Source: Shewanella violacea DSS12
Lineage (GTDB): Bacteria > Pseudomonadota > Gammaproteobacteria > Enterobacterales > Shewanellaceae
Reading direction: 5' to 3'
Assembly (NCBI RefSeq): GCF_000091325.1
Contig: NC_014012.1
Location: 2,524,824 to 2,588,823, forward strand
DNA: 64,000 nt
This document shows, piece by piece, positions 37,401 through 47,412 of the stretch. The position numbers and the translations under genes are program-made. Position 1 is the stretch's first letter. Each line of letters starts with the position of its first letter. The notes under the pieces were generated by a model. It saw only the letters and a program-made list of their open reading frames with translations. It was not told the DNA's origin and ran no database searches.

Positions 37401-38279
37401 TTAATTCAAGCTATTCACTTGGGCCAACAAGTTCCCCTCACTTCGTAGCAAACTAGCAGTTCCAACAATGGCGTCTTCAACCTCGTTCTGCTGACTAAGC
37501 CTGACCTCATTACATAAGTTCAATTGGACCTCAAATTTATCCTCCATCATCATGGCGCCCAAGTGTGCAAGTGTTATATCAACCTTAGCAATTTCTGCAA
37601 CAATTGGAGGGTGAATAAAATGATTTTCAGGCAAGAGTTCATCAATTGTCAAACACGCTTTTCCATCTTGTTTAACTTCAACTAATGTTACTTTTGCTAT
37701 TGCTCCATCACACCAAAGCAAGGCTTCGCCATGTTCAACTCGTGCACTGTTTTCTAACCATACTCCACCACCCACTTCAGGCAAAGTTGGCGCAACCGAT
37801 GTTTGTGGAATATAGCCTGCTACAAGGCTTAAACTTAATGTCGCAGATGTCCCCGCATAGGGAGACCAGCTTTCAACTTCTGGCTGCCACTCTTTTTGAG
37901 GCCAATTAACCAAAACAATATTTATTTCTCCCACTTCAGGGTGTATAAAAGTCATAACCGGATGGACATGCTCCAACAAACATAAAGCAGAGGGCTTGTC
38001 CTCTATTTTACTTAAGACCCAAGCTAGCTCTTCTTCCAATAAAGTGGCCGTAATACAGGGTAGAAACGCTTCATCGACTCTATTAGGTTCGCTGATCTGA
38101 GTTACAGCAAGCACAAGTCGCTGCCAGTCCTGCGCAGAACACCAAATTCCAACCGTTAAATGATTATCTTTTCGTCCCCAGTAAACTCCGTCGCCCGAGA
38201 CTCGTTTTAGCTCAATTCGACATGCTTGCAGCTCAAGTCCATGTCCAATTATTTGTGCTGCTTTTATCAATTTTTTCAC
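37401..38279 (-). CDS. sctQ: SctQ (SsaQ), T3SS cytoplasmic ring protein
   Basis: 292 residues from a GTG at 38279 with AAGGAGG upstream. The C-terminal SpoA (FliN/YscQ) domain is visible from about residue 225: VAEIAKVDITLAHLGAMMME, then LNLCNEVRLSQ. It builds the cytoplasmic sorting platform with SctK and SctL. The middle is poorly conserved, as usual. Internal translation of a short C-terminal form is known for relatives, but I see no decisive internal start. Confidence 0.85.
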   Translation of the reverse strand: MKKLIKAAQIIGHGLELQACRIELKRVSGDGVYWGRKDNHLTVGIWCSAQDWQRLVLAVTQISEPNRVDEAFLPCITATLLEEELAWVLSKIEDKPSALCLLEHVHPVMTFIHPEVGEINIVLVNWPQKEWQPEVESWSPYAGTSATLSLSLVAGYIPQTSVAPTLPEVGGGVWLENSARVEHGEALLWCDGAIAKVTLVEVKQDGKACLTIDELLPENHFIHPPIVAEIAKVDITLAHLGAMMMEDKFEVQLNLCNEVRLSQQNEVEDAIVGTASLLRSEGNLLAQVNSLN

Positions 38280-38288
38280 TATTCCTCC

Positions 38289-38759
38289 TTAACAATTCAT
38301 GTGAGTAAATTGATGTTTACTCTTATCAGTGCTGGTTGGCATTAGTGACACATCAACCTCAAACCTTCTGCCCTTCAAAGCCTCAGTTAAACTTGGTAAT
38401 AGACGTGTCATAATCTGGAATTGACGTTGACACGATGGGTAAATCTTTAACCGGATCCCTTGACTCTCATAACTAGCTTGAATAAGTAAGCCCGCCATAG
38501 GTCCATTTGTAAGCCTGTAATTTAACATCGCTCCTTGGCGTGTAATTTCAACATTACGCTGACGATAAACCCCTGAACCTTGATTCATAGATCTAGCCAT
38601 ATCAGGTATAGGACTCGTGCCTCTACTCCCCTTTTCATCTTTATCGCCCTTTAAACAGGCTTCAAATCGGTGTCGTGCACCAGGAGCAGTTTCATGGTAA
38701 ATATCTTCCTTCAACAGAGTATGGTGCCTCGCTCTCTGCATATAAATCAGATCATTCAT
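38289..38759 (-). CDS. sctP: SctP-like needle-length/substrate-switch protein
   Basis: 156 residues from the ATG at 38759, with AAGGTG 7 bases upstream, inside the end of sctO. It is short compared with YscP but close to SPI-2 SsaP (about 124). The C-terminal half (YRLTNGPMAGLLIQASYESQ and LPSLTEALKGRRFEVDVSL) fits the FliK/SctP specificity-switch fold. Identity rests largely on position between sctO and sctQ. Confidence 0.7.
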   Translation of the reverse strand: MNDLIYMQRARHHTLLKEDIYHETAPGARHRFEACLKGDKDEKGSRGTSPIPDMARSMNQGSGVYRQRNVEITRQGAMLNYRLTNGPMAGLLIQASYESQGIRLKIYPSCQRQFQIMTRLLPSLTEALKGRRFEVDVSLMPTSTDKSKHQFTHMNC

Positions 38760-39150
38760 CAAGTATCACCTTCAATTTTTCTTGGGCTTTGGCCAGCTTT
38801 TTAATATCAACAGTCAATATGTCCATCTTCATGGTCAAATCGTCTATCTTTAATTTATTAGAGAGCAGTTTTTGAGCCAGTGTTCGCTCCTGCTGATAGT
38901 CTTTTGCAAGTATCAATTTAAACCTCACAAACTCAGTTGGAGTCAATGCCGCCTGAGGCACTTCTTGCTGTACTTGTTTGGCGATAATCTTGTTTCTATC
39001 GTCCTGCAATGATTGCGATAGCAGATACAAGGTTTCACGGGCTCGTTGGTGCTCAGTGAGTTGACGGCGTAACTTTTTTTCCCTATCCGTTCTGATGACT
39101 AACAAGCGGTTTAGCTGCTGCGCATCATCAGGATCAATATCAAATTCCAC
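38752..39150 (-). CDS. sctO: SctO (SsaO), T3SS ATPase-stalk coiled-coil protein
   Basis: 132 residues from a GTG at 39150. Almost wholly charged and helical: VIRTDREKKLRRQLTEHQRA then DRNKIIAKQVQQEV and a leucine-rich coiled coil at the end, as in FliJ/YscO stalk proteins that sit in the ATPase ring. It lies 16 bp after sctN and overlaps sctP. Confidence 0.82.
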   Translation of the reverse strand: MEFDIDPDDAQQLNRLLVIRTDREKKLRRQLTEHQRARETLYLLSQSLQDDRNKIIAKQVQQEVPQAALTPTEFVRFKLILAKDYQQERTLAQKLLSNKLKIDDLTMKMDILTVDIKKLAKAQEKLKVILDE

Positions 39151-39166
39151 GGTTGAAATATCTCTA

Positions 39167-40492
39167 TTAAGAAAGTACAGCTGCGAGCTGTTGTTGGCTC
39201 ACTTCATAGGGACTAAACTCATCTACTGACTGGCGTAAAAAATCTTTAATAGCGCCGTAGCGCATTACCGCCTCATCAGTTTGTTTATCTTGGCCCTGAA
39301 CATATTCTCCAACCCTAAGCAGCAACTGCACTTCATCATACAGTGCCAGCATTTGTCTCATCTTAGCCGCATTTTTTTTTTGTTCCTGAGTGACAATTTG
39401 ATCCATAACTCGGCTAACACTAGCATTGATATCTATGGCAGGATAATGGCCTGCACCAGCGAGCTTTCTCGATAAAACAATGTGACCATCGAGCAATGAG
39501 CGAACTTCATCTGCAATAGGTTCATTCATATTATCTCCTTCAACTAAAACGGTATAAACCCCAGTAATACTCCCTTTTGCAGCTGGGCCAGCTCGCTCTA
39601 CCAATGCCGATAAATTAACAAAAACACTCGGTGGGTAACCATTCGATACCGGAGCTTCTCCAGCGGCTAAACTAATCTCACGGGCACTACGTGCAAAACG
39701 TGTTAAAGAATCCACCATCAAGAGTACATTTTTACCTTGATCACGAAAATATTCGGCAATCGTCGTTGCAGTCAATGTCGCCTTCATTCGCTCTAGCGGA
39801 GGCCTATCAGAAGTCGCTACCACCATAACAGTTCTGGCTCTTGCTTCAGGCGTTAGATTGTATTCAATAAACTCTCTCACTTCGCGTCCACGCTCACCAA
39901 CTAGTGCTAATACGATCACATCCGCCTCACAATGTGACGCTATCATACCTAATAAGGTACTTTTCCCGCCGCCAGCAGCGGCAAAGATCCCAATCCTTTG
40001 TCCAACACCACAAGCAAGTGCACTGTCGATAGCTCTGATGCCCATAGGCATGACAGTATCGATTAGGCTTCTGCTTAAAGGATTAGGTGCGGCACCATAA
40101 TTTGGTCTGCATTCACAAGCATCTAGTGGATACCCATCCATGACATCGCCTAAACCATCAACCACTCGCCCCAACAGTTCTGATCCGAGTAACACTTGAT
40201 GTCCATGCCCCATAGGTTCAACTAACGCCCCAGTTTGTAACCAACTAGTGACATCGAACGGCGAGAGTAAGACTTCATCACCTTTCACCGCTATAACCTC
40301 AGACTTAAGTTTGTGGCCAATGAGGCACAGCTCTCCTTGATGAGCACCGGGCAATGTCGCCCTCACTAAGGTTGAGCCTACCTCCTGAACTTTTCCAAAA
40401 TAGCGTACTGTTCGTACAGCTTGATTCTGTATACTTGGTAATAATCTGCTCTGTAGTTGTAGACTCGCATCTTGTATATTGGGTAAATTCAT
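39167..40492 (-). CDS. sctN: SctN (SsaN), T3SS ATPase
   Basis: 441 residues with GGAGCTAAACA before the ATG. Walker A is [14 protein letters not shown] (near 166-179); Walker B is in [20 protein letters not shown]. It is close to F1-beta and FliI ATPases. The hexamer at the base of the injectisome strips chaperones from substrates and unfolds them. Confidence 0.96.
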   Translation of the reverse strand: MNLPNIQDASLQLQSRLLPSIQNQAVRTVRYFGKVQEVGSTLVRATLPGAHQGELCLIGHKLKSEVIAVKGDEVLLSPFDVTSWLQTGALVEPMGHGHQVLLGSELLGRVVDGLGDVMDGYPLDACECRPNYGAAPNPLSRSLIDTVMPMGIRAIDSALACGVGQRIGIFAAAGGGKSTLLGMIASHCEADVIVLALVGERGREVREFIEYNLTPEARARTVMVVATSDRPPLERMKATLTATTIAEYFRDQGKNVLLMVDSLTRFARSAREISLAAGEAPVSNGYPPSVFVNLSALVERAGPAAKGSITGVYTVLVEGDNMNEPIADEVRSLLDGHIVLSRKLAGAGHYPAIDINASVSRVMDQIVTQEQKKNAAKMRQMLALYDEVQLLLRVGEYVQGQDKQTDEAVMRYGAIKDFLRQSVDEFSPYEVSQQQLAAVLS

Positions 40493-40505
40493 TGTTTAGC
40501 TCCAG

Positions 40506-42563
40506 TTAGCTCGCCATTGCAGCATCTAAACTCTCTCCCACCAAATCGACATGAGCCATAACCTTTATTTCAGCATCATCCCCTAACTCCTGGAATGACA
40601 ATACAGGCGTCATAAATAACTCTTTTTCTACAATTTTCCTCAAATAACGACGTACATCCAGTGAAGTTAATAACACGCAGGATTGCTGAGCAGGTAACTG
40701 CTGCACTACCGCGGTTAAGATAAGGTTGCTTTGCTCTAAATCTAATGCAGAGTATGATCCAGCAGTAGACTGGCGAATAGATTCTCGGATCAAGTTCTCA
40801 ATCCCATCGCCAACCATGAGTACAGATATCCAGCCTTGGGGAGAGACAAACTTTCTTCGAATATGACGGCGCAATGCAATACGTACATATTCCGTTAACA
40901 TAATGACATCTTTCTCTTTAGCGACCCACTCAACTAAGGTTTCAAAAATGGTACGCAGATCTCGAATGGCTATCCCCTCATCCACAAGCCGTTGAAGGAT
41001 GTCCGCCACCTTTCCAACTGACAATACGCGTTGTAGCTCTTTGACTAATTCACCATACTTCACCTCGATAGCATCCATCAGATAACGAGTCTCTTGTACA
41101 CCGATAAATTCACCGGCATACCTTCTGATGACTTTGCCCACAAGATAAGCGGGTATAGTCTCTTTACTAAGTACAGGTAAACCTTGCTCCAGTGCTTGCT
41201 CTACAACATTCCCCTTGATCCAATGTAACTCTTCACCATTAAAATTAAGAGATTCAACCCGGCTAAGTAATGTGACATTTTGATCAACAAGTAGCGACTC
41301 TTCAGGATCTATCTGTAGTTGCAACACAACCTCTTGATACAGCAGAACATCAAATTGTCCTTTTCTACCATTTTTAATGACTTGCAATTGGATCTCAGGT
41401 AATGGCACACCAAGCTCTTCAAATAGCTGCCAACGTAATTTTTGTAATGCCTCTTTGACTCCTGTAATCGATACATCCTCCCCAAGACAAAGCATCACAG
41501 GAATAGCCCCCGGAGACATATTCCCATCGGCATCGACTTCTCCGGATGCAGAGGTGTCTGAAAAATGGGGACTACCTTGCTCCTCAGCAATTTTTTTCTT
41601 ACGGATTAGCCACCAGGAGAAACCAAAAGTTAATGAGCCTAAGAAACCGAACGTTATCAGGGGAAAACCAGGGATGATGGCAAAAACAAACATCATTATT
41701 CCAGCCATCTGCAATGAAGATGGTTGTCGACCCATTTGCGACACCAATTCATTTGCTAAGTTTTGACGCTTTTCGCCTGGCACTCGTGTAACAATCAGTC
41801 CGGCAGTGAGGGAAATTAACAGCGCAGGGATTTGTGAAATCAAACCATCACCAACAGATAATATGGCATAGGTATTTACCGCTTCCGATGCAGACATGCC
41901 ATGCTGCATAACACCGACGGCAATCCCCCCTATAATATTTGCTAAAATAACGATAATACTCGCGATTGCATCACCCTTAACAAATTTCATCGCACCGTCC
42001 ATAGCACCATAAAGCTGACTCTCTTTTTGCACTTGGGTTCGCTGACGTTTTGCCTCTTGAGCATCAATGATGCCGGCACGCATATCACCATCGATGCTCA
42101 TCTGCTTACCAGGCATTGCATCCAATGAAAAACGAGCACTGACTTCTGCTACCCGTTCAGAGCCTTTTGTGATCACAATGAACTGCACGATAGTAATAAT
42201 CGTAAATATAATAATCCCGACAGCTAAGTTACCGCCAACGACGAATTTACCGAAGGTATACACAATCTCACCAGCATCATGTTGCAATAAAATGAGCCGA
42301 CTCGTACTTACGGTCAACGCTAAACGATATAAAGTCGTGATCAATAATAAAGAGGGAAAAACAGAAAATTCGAGCGGGTCGCGAATATATATCGCAATCA
42401 TCAATAGTAGAATGGATAAACATAAATTAAATGCGATGAGAAGATCGATTAATGCGGTAGGCAGCGGTAAAATCATCATGAATACAGCCACCATTAGCAT
42501 GGCGCTAAGGATAATATCTAATCGGCCTCCCGCTATATTCAACCAACGAGTAATTAAGTTCAT
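40506..42563 (-). CDS. sctV: SctV (SsaV), T3SS export-gate protein
   Basis: 685 residues. The first ~330 hold eight membrane helices with the FHIPEP motif region VSARFSLDAMPGKQMSIDGD and RAGIIDAQEAKRQR. The C-terminal cytoplasmic part forms the nonameric export ring, which binds chaperone-effector pairs. It overlaps ssaM by four bases. SsaM and SctW of SPI-2 work at this ring, and both genes are close by. Confidence 0.96.
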   Translation of the reverse strand: MNLITRWLNIAGGRLDIILSAMLMVAVFMMILPLPTALIDLLIAFNLCLSILLLMIAIYIRDPLEFSVFPSLLLITTLYRLALTVSTSRLILLQHDAGEIVYTFGKFVVGGNLAVGIIIFTIITIVQFIVITKGSERVAEVSARFSLDAMPGKQMSIDGDMRAGIIDAQEAKRQRTQVQKESQLYGAMDGAMKFVKGDAIASIIVILANIIGGIAVGVMQHGMSASEAVNTYAILSVGDGLISQIPALLISLTAGLIVTRVPGEKRQNLANELVSQMGRQPSSLQMAGIMMFVFAIIPGFPLITFGFLGSLTFGFSWWLIRKKKIAEEQGSPHFSDTSASGEVDADGNMSPGAIPVMLCLGEDVSITGVKEALQKLRWQLFEELGVPLPEIQLQVIKNGRKGQFDVLLYQEVVLQLQIDPEESLLVDQNVTLLSRVESLNFNGEELHWIKGNVVEQALEQGLPVLSKETIPAYLVGKVIRRYAGEFIGVQETRYLMDAIEVKYGELVKELQRVLSVGKVADILQRLVDEGIAIRDLRTIFETLVEWVAKEKDVIMLTEYVRIALRRHIRRKFVSPQGWISVLMVGDGIENLIRESIRQSTAGSYSALDLEQSNLILTAVVQQLPAQQSCVLLTSLDVRRYLRKIVEKELFMTPVLSFQELGDDAEIKVMAHVDLVGESLDAAMAS

Positions 42564-42922
42564 AACTTACCCGCTGTCAGCACTTTATTTAGAAATTTTT
42601 GCTGTAACAGGCAGAGGTGATACCAATCATGAGCCTGACTTGATGATGGACAAAGGCAGCTAATCATCAAGGTGTTTCTTACATTGAAAATTCTTTGAGG
42701 CAATCCCATAAACGCTTCTGGATGCCAACGTGAAATCCAGGGCTTAAGATCTGTCGCCTGAGGTTCAAGTAACCAAGAAGTCATTAACAGACGATCCGCA
42801 GTCGATTCCAGCATAATGCCATAGGGAGCCCAATGACATTCGATATGCTCTTCGAGATTAACTGGCCAACGGTTTAATAGTCTGAAAAATTGCTCAAGGT
42901 TACGTGCAACTTGTAAATTCAT
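42560..42922 (-). CDS. ssaM: SsaM-like gatekeeper partner
   Basis: 120 residues (SsaM 122). The pattern RWHPEAFMGLPQRIFNVRNT then SCLCPSSSQAHDWY aligns by eye with SPI-2 SsaM (WxPAxxGxPQRxFxxR, SCxxPxSS), and the gene occupies the same place just before sctV. In Salmonella, SsaM binds SpiC (SsaB) and SsaL to hold back effectors until translocators have been secreted. All three partners occur in this locus. It begins a transcription block behind palindrome copy 2. Confidence 0.75.
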   Translation of the reverse strand: MNLQVARNLEQFFRLLNRWPVNLEEHIECHWAPYGIMLESTADRLLMTSWLLEPQATDLKPWISRWHPEAFMGLPQRIFNVRNTLMISCLCPSSSQAHDWYHLCLLQQKFLNKVLTAGKL

Positions 42923-42981
42923 GTCTGATTCTCTCAGTAAACTCTAAGAGCCATCATCACCTACAAAACAATAAATAGAGA

Positions 42982-42997
42982 TCAGGTAAACACCTGA
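42982..42997 (-). promoter_or_regulatory. T3SS operator copy 2, upstream of ssaM
   Basis: TCAGGTAAACACCTGA, perfect 6-4-6 inverted repeat, preceded by A. It lies 60 bp before the ssaM start in the 91-bp gap after the 613-residue gene, implying a promoter for ssaM-V-N-O-P-Q. Confidence 0.75.
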
Positions 42998-43013
42998 CAT
43001 ATTCAAAACAAAG

Positions 43014-44855
43014 CTATTCTTCAAACATTAAGGCTATATCTATCTCAGTCATCAAGTGATTGAGCGCATCGGTAGGCACGTCTATTCCGCCCAAATGCTT
43101 CAAAGCCCCTCCAATAATATCCTGACGAAAACGGGTATACTCTTGAATCAAAATTATTCGTTGCCCATTGGCATAATTCGTAATTAAACTCGAAAAAGCT
43201 TCAGCTTGCTTCTCTGGTACAACATTAATAAGTTCAGCCATTAACTCATCAAATAACAACTTGTTAAAGGCCAACGGTTTATCTAACCGACCTAGTCCCA
43301 TTACCCCTTCAGATAAGGCTTTTTTATCTAAAACCTCTAAAGCAAGTGTTATTCTCAGACACAGCTTCTCCCTCTCAGCTCGAATGGCGGCATCCTCCAT
43401 ACCAAACGTATTAGACGTCAATAGGGGAAGATGTAAATCTTTAGCTACGACAAAACCGAGTGCGACTAATACTGCGCTCTCTATCCCTAAGGTTGTGAAT
43501 ATACCTAAATTGCTAATGTCTACTGTCACCAAGGCTGAAATAGCAGCACAGACAAATACTGAGACCCCAGTTACAACATAAGTCGTGACACGTAAAGCCT
43601 TTCCATTTGAAATGACATCTTTCCAGCAATTCTGGAGGCCCAATTTTGCGCATAGCATAGTCCCCACTTTCGTCTCATCGAAACTCATATTAGCCAACGT
43701 ACTCATCCGATTTAATGCTTGACGTCGCAACAGATAACTTGTGATCAGATCACCTCTCGCTGTGAGTCCCCCGCAGGTATCCATCTCCTTGACTAAAGCA
43801 TTAACCATCACCTGACCACTGTGATAAACATTTATATTCTTGCTTAATTGAACCTTGGTACAATTTCTCAATATATTTTCTACTAAGGCAATAACCCCAT
43901 CTGCAAGCTCAACATCAGGGAGCATAGTATTAAATACACGTCGTAATCTCTGTGCACCTTTATCAGTTTCTATTGGCCCCTCCTCCATCAGATAAGAGGT
44001 TATTTGAGCCAGATGAATTAACGCTAGCGCCTGTGGTGTAACGGTAAAACTGATGGACTCTGTGAGTTCATTACGTGAGCCGTTTAATATATCGTTTACC
44101 AAATTTTGAACGGGATACTCTTTTTCTAATGCTATAACAATATCGACAATGTCCAGACCAAAAATCACCGGGTTGTCTGAAATAATTCGATAAACCTGTA
44201 ATAATCTTTTCGATAACACACTGCAGTCGATAGGATGAAGCATTAATCGGGAGTGTAAATCTTTAAAGGCAAACGTATCCTCGTAAGCAACTGTTAACTT
44301 GAGTGTTTTACCGAGTAATATATAAGCTTCACCTATATGGCTCATATTGTTTTTAGCCAACTGACGAAATATAATCAGCTCTTCTAAACTAGGACGATAT
44401 GATGCAGGCCACACACCGGAAAACTCTTGAACAAGCAAGCTCTGATAAGGCGCAACATTCAATGATTCAGTCTGTTTGGGATAACCTCCATTGTGCTGTG
44501 CGTGTAAAAACCTCTGATTCAAAATCAGGAAGTTAGCTTCATATGCTCTATCACAGGCGGATAAATGATCCTCTGTTAACAACAATTGCCTCAACTCAAT
44601 GTGATAGGCCCGTAGTTGTGGTGAATTAAATTCTGAACCTGCTATTTTTCGTCGCCAGTTTATGCCATATAGATCACAGAGGCACTTCTCACGACTCATC
44701 ACCCTTACGGTTAAAATCCGCTTCTGCTCGATCAGTTCTCTGACTGCGGCATTATTTGACATTAAGTCGGGCAACAAAGCTAAATACGCTTGTAAGTTAT
44801 TCTCAGCCCAATCTTCCTCCAACTTTCGAATATATGACTTTAGATTTTGATTCAT
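43014..44855 (-). CDS. Unrecognised 613-residue protein with two central membrane helices, inserted in the T3SS locus
   Basis: 613 residues. I recognise no family. The N-terminal two thirds are helical and soluble-looking (begins MNQNLKSYIRKLEEDWAENN). Two strong hydrophobic segments lie at about 422-444 (VTTYVVTGVSVFVCAAISAL) and 452-473 (FTTLGIESAVLVALGFVVA). A charged helical tail follows, ending ALMFEE. There is no signal peptide. It sits between sctW and ssaM, where SPI-2 has no gene. A hydrophobic pair inside an otherwise soluble protein also occurs in T3SS translocators and effectors such as SseF, so it may be secreted or may be an added inner-membrane component. Gene reality is firm; function is open. 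Confidence 0.75.
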   Translation of the reverse strand: MNQNLKSYIRKLEEDWAENNLQAYLALLPDLMSNNAAVRELIEQKRILTVRVMSREKCLCDLYGINWRRKIAGSEFNSPQLRAYHIELRQLLLTEDHLSACDRAYEANFLILNQRFLHAQHNGGYPKQTESLNVAPYQSLLVQEFSGVWPASYRPSLEELIIFRQLAKNNMSHIGEAYILLGKTLKLTVAYEDTFAFKDLHSRLMLHPIDCSVLSKRLLQVYRIISDNPVIFGLDIVDIVIALEKEYPVQNLVNDILNGSRNELTESISFTVTPQALALIHLAQITSYLMEEGPIETDKGAQRLRRVFNTMLPDVELADGVIALVENILRNCTKVQLSKNINVYHSGQVMVNALVKEMDTCGGLTARGDLITSYLLRRQALNRMSTLANMSFDETKVGTMLCAKLGLQNCWKDVISNGKALRVTTYVVTGVSVFVCAAISALVTVDISNLGIFTTLGIESAVLVALGFVVAKDLHLPLLTSNTFGMEDAAIRAEREKLCLRITLALEVLDKKALSEGVMGLGRLDKPLAFNKLLFDELMAELINVVPEKQAEAFSSLITNYANGQRIILIQEYTRFRQDIIGGALKHLGGIDVPTDALNHLMTEIDIALMFEE

Positions 44856-44989
44856 AACAGATAAACACTTATTTTAATTACGATTTATAACTGCTCAATT
44901 TTATCACTGTTATTTATCGTAAAATGACTAACTATTGGTCCGTTTTTTCGTCAATCGATCGTATTCATTCTCCCGTAAACAATGATTCA

Positions 44990-46018
44990 CTACTCTTGTT
45001 CGCACCACTCATCTAACAAGGTCAACATAGCTTCTTCTGTGTGTTCTTTTTGCTCTTCCTCTCGGAAACAATCTAATGAAATAATGCTCACTAATTCTCT
45101 CCAGCGACGCAGAAAACTTATCCTTCTTGCAGGTAATAAAGAAAGCTTGCCAATACGTTCATCTAACCACTGAGGATAAACCCAAGACTGCTCAATCAAC
45201 TGCAAGGTTAGCGTTAGCACCTCATCTCCCTCTAGTTGTGTAGCCCTGGCTAGTACATTGCAGTGATCCTCTAAAGTGAGGAAAATTAATAAACGACGTA
45301 AATCAGCGACCACAGCGACTACCTTAGTCATATTACGCGCCGCCGCCTGATCATTAAGTGGTTCTGATAAAGCACGTAGTAGCACGCTCAGCTTTTGTCT
45401 ACGATCAGGGAGGTGTCTTAACATTTCAAACCATTTTGCCAAGCCGCTATCCCCGCGTGCGGCTTGTTGATACAGTTGCTTCAGTGCTTGCAATCCGGAA
45501 CTATCTAGCGATATTCCTTCCAACGCTGCATATAGCGCAATCTCAGCTCCCTCAATGGCCAAGAGTTCGCTAAGTGCTTTCTTGATTTTTTTTCGTACCG
45601 ATTCACTAAGCTTTCCGGACATAACTAAGGCCATCAGTAAGCACATGACCGTGCCACTGTCGAACCCTGAACCATTCAATTGGGCTAAAATTTTGTCGCT
45701 ACTTCCTAGACCAGAAAACTGCTCAACTAACTTATTGACGCTAGTCGATTGTTCCTCCCCCAGCTGCTGCATTAGCTTCTCTAGCGCATCAAACCTTAAA
45801 TCTTTTGGCTCTTTTTCCGATGAGATCTGCTTCTTATACCGACTTAGTCCCAAACTCAGGCCTTCCATGGTTTCTTCTAACGCCTCAGCACGTACATCCG
45901 CCAATGCAGCCACGGCAAGGGCACCGACATTTGCACCAGGGCTAATCTGCACCTTAGCATCATGATGCTCTTGTGTTTGATTAAAATCCACAATGCTTGT
46001 GTTATCAATTCTTACCAT
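44990..46018 (-). CDS. sctW: SctW (SsaL/YopN-TyeA-like) gatekeeper
   Basis: 342 residues with AGGGAG before the ATG. The HrpJ/SctW domain begins near 40 (RAEALEETMEGLSLGLSRYK). The C-terminal TyeA-like part is fused, ending LTLLDEWCEQE. It controls the order of secretion, holding back effectors until translocators have been exported. Position directly after sctL equals that of ssaL in SPI-2. Confidence 0.85.
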   Translation of the reverse strand: MVRIDNTSIVDFNQTQEHHDAKVQISPGANVGALAVAALADVRAEALEETMEGLSLGLSRYKKQISSEKEPKDLRFDALEKLMQQLGEEQSTSVNKLVEQFSGLGSSDKILAQLNGSGFDSGTVMCLLMALVMSGKLSESVRKKIKKALSELLAIEGAEIALYAALEGISLDSSGLQALKQLYQQAARGDSGLAKWFEMLRHLPDRRQKLSVLLRALSEPLNDQAAARNMTKVVAVVADLRRLLIFLTLEDHCNVLARATQLEGDEVLTLTLQLIEQSWVYPQWLDERIGKLSLLPARRISFLRRWRELVSIISLDCFREEEQKEHTEEAMLTLLDEWCEQE

Positions 46019-46049
46019 TATTACTCCCTAAAAAAGTATCAGCACTGTA

Positions 46050-46709
46050 TTAAGTTCCCACATTTTTAACGGCGGGCTGACCTATAAAGGCCTCCAGCAA
46101 ACATTCAAGCTCCTCAGCCAAATCTACTCTCGCCGTTAACGTTGCCGAGCTCAGCTCTGCTTGTCCAGACAACAAGTTAGGAGAAGCCTCTACATTCATG
46201 CGTCCAGCAAATGCTCCTGCCATCGCTTCATAATCATCAGTCGACACCATCAGCGAAACAGTATTCATCCCCACTCGTTCACAGACTTGATCGGACAGAC
46301 GCTTAATCATAAATGGCGATAACTCTTGATCTAATGTCCAAGCTGTAAGTACATGTTTAATTTTTTCTGAGATGCTGGCATGTAAGTTATCCATTACAGC
46401 ATGTGTCCATTGCATCTCATCAAAATGCCACTCAAGCACCTGTGACATAGCCTCTTCTTTGGCTTCTTTTTGCCATTTCCCCTTCATTGCCTCTGCCTCT
46501 TCCTGAGCCTGTAACAATACATGTTTGGCATGGACCCGAGACATATCTCTCTGTTTACGTGCTTTTCTTATAATTTCAGCACTCCTATTTCTTACAGCTT
46601 GTTCGAGTGATGTAAGCGAAATGGCCTGTGTCAATTCAGCTTTACTGACCCATTTCGTACCATCACCTTGTACAGTGCAAGCCTTTACCTCAACCACAAA
46701 TGGATTCAT
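46050..46709 (-). CDS. sctL: SctL (SsaK), T3SS ATPase regulator
   Basis: 219 residues. The middle is a long charged helix (EIIRKARKQRDMSRVHAKHV then EEAEAMKGKWQKEAKEEAMS) as in FliH/YscL, which joins the ATPase to the sorting platform. The C-terminal globular part contains SPFMIKRLSDQVCERVG. It overlaps the sctK stop by four bases. Confidence 0.88.
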   Translation of the reverse strand: MNPFVVEVKACTVQGDGTKWVSKAELTQAISLTSLEQAVRNRSAEIIRKARKQRDMSRVHAKHVLLQAQEEAEAMKGKWQKEAKEEAMSQVLEWHFDEMQWTHAVMDNLHASISEKIKHVLTAWTLDQELSPFMIKRLSDQVCERVGMNTVSLMVSTDDYEAMAGAFAGRMNVEASPNLLSGQAELSSATLTARVDLAEELECLLEAFIGQPAVKNVGT

Positions 46710-47386
46710 ATCAGGCGCTCCAATCTAAATAGCCATCTCGGAATATTTATATCCCCCGCTAGCTGATACCTTTCTTTTTCTGAAGCGGTTAAACGTATTG
46801 ACGGCAAGGTTAAAGCCAGCGAAAGCCATATCGACTCTTCCTGCCAATGCCTCTCTATTAGTGTGATGCCTAGTCCAAATGCTTGTTCTACCAAGCAATC
46901 AACCGGGAGCTTATTTTGCTGTATCGAGTGCAATATGGGTCTTTGTGGCCAAATGGCCCAAGCCTGCTTAAATTGTATAGGGGTTAATTTAACCTCAAGT
47001 GCATCTCGATACTTCTTAAGTAGAAAATATTCAGGCTCATTAAGACATAAGAGACCCAGAATAATGATGATTGCCTCAAGTTTATATCTCATGTTCACTA
47101 AACCGACTTGCAACTCGGTTAAATAACTCGGTAAACACCTATCAATCAAGCCATATCGCTTTGCAACCAGTCTATCTATACGACATCCCAACTCCGTGTT
47201 TGCTTGATATCTGTCTTGCCACACACTTAAATCTAATTTTTGCCACCAGCTAACATGCATACTCGTAACCGGTTGCCAAATAAGTCGATTAAACTCTCTG
47301 TATTCCTTAGTGACTACACCTTCAGCAACCGCTTTACCCGTCGTTGTCGCTCTTGGTGGAGTCTTTGTTATTACAGGGTTACTCAT
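46706..47386 (-). CDS. sctK: SctK-like sorting-platform protein
   Basis: 226 residues from the ATG at 47386 (GTG at 47389 also possible). LCLNEPEYFLLKKYRDALEV and LACHW-like Trp/Leu-rich helices resemble the YscK/OrgA group, which is very divergent; SPI-2 has an unassigned gene (STM1410) in this same place. It should link the SctD ring to SctQ/SctL. Assignment leans on position between sctJ and sctL. Confidence 0.7.
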   Translation of the reverse strand: MSNPVITKTPPRATTTGKAVAEGVVTKEYREFNRLIWQPVTSMHVSWWQKLDLSVWQDRYQANTELGCRIDRLVAKRYGLIDRCLPSYLTELQVGLVNMRYKLEAIIIILGLLCLNEPEYFLLKKYRDALEVKLTPIQFKQAWAIWPQRPILHSIQQNKLPVDCLVEQAFGLGITLIERHWQEESIWLSLALTLPSIRLTASEKERYQLAGDINIPRWLFRLERLI

Positions 47387-47412
47387 CACTCTATATCCTC
47401 ATAATAGTGCCA

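Noticed and set aside
42067..42663. 198-codon plus-strand frame opposite sctV
   Set aside because: Antisense shadow of a strongly conserved gene; composition follows the sctV codons and no ribosome-binding site is seen.
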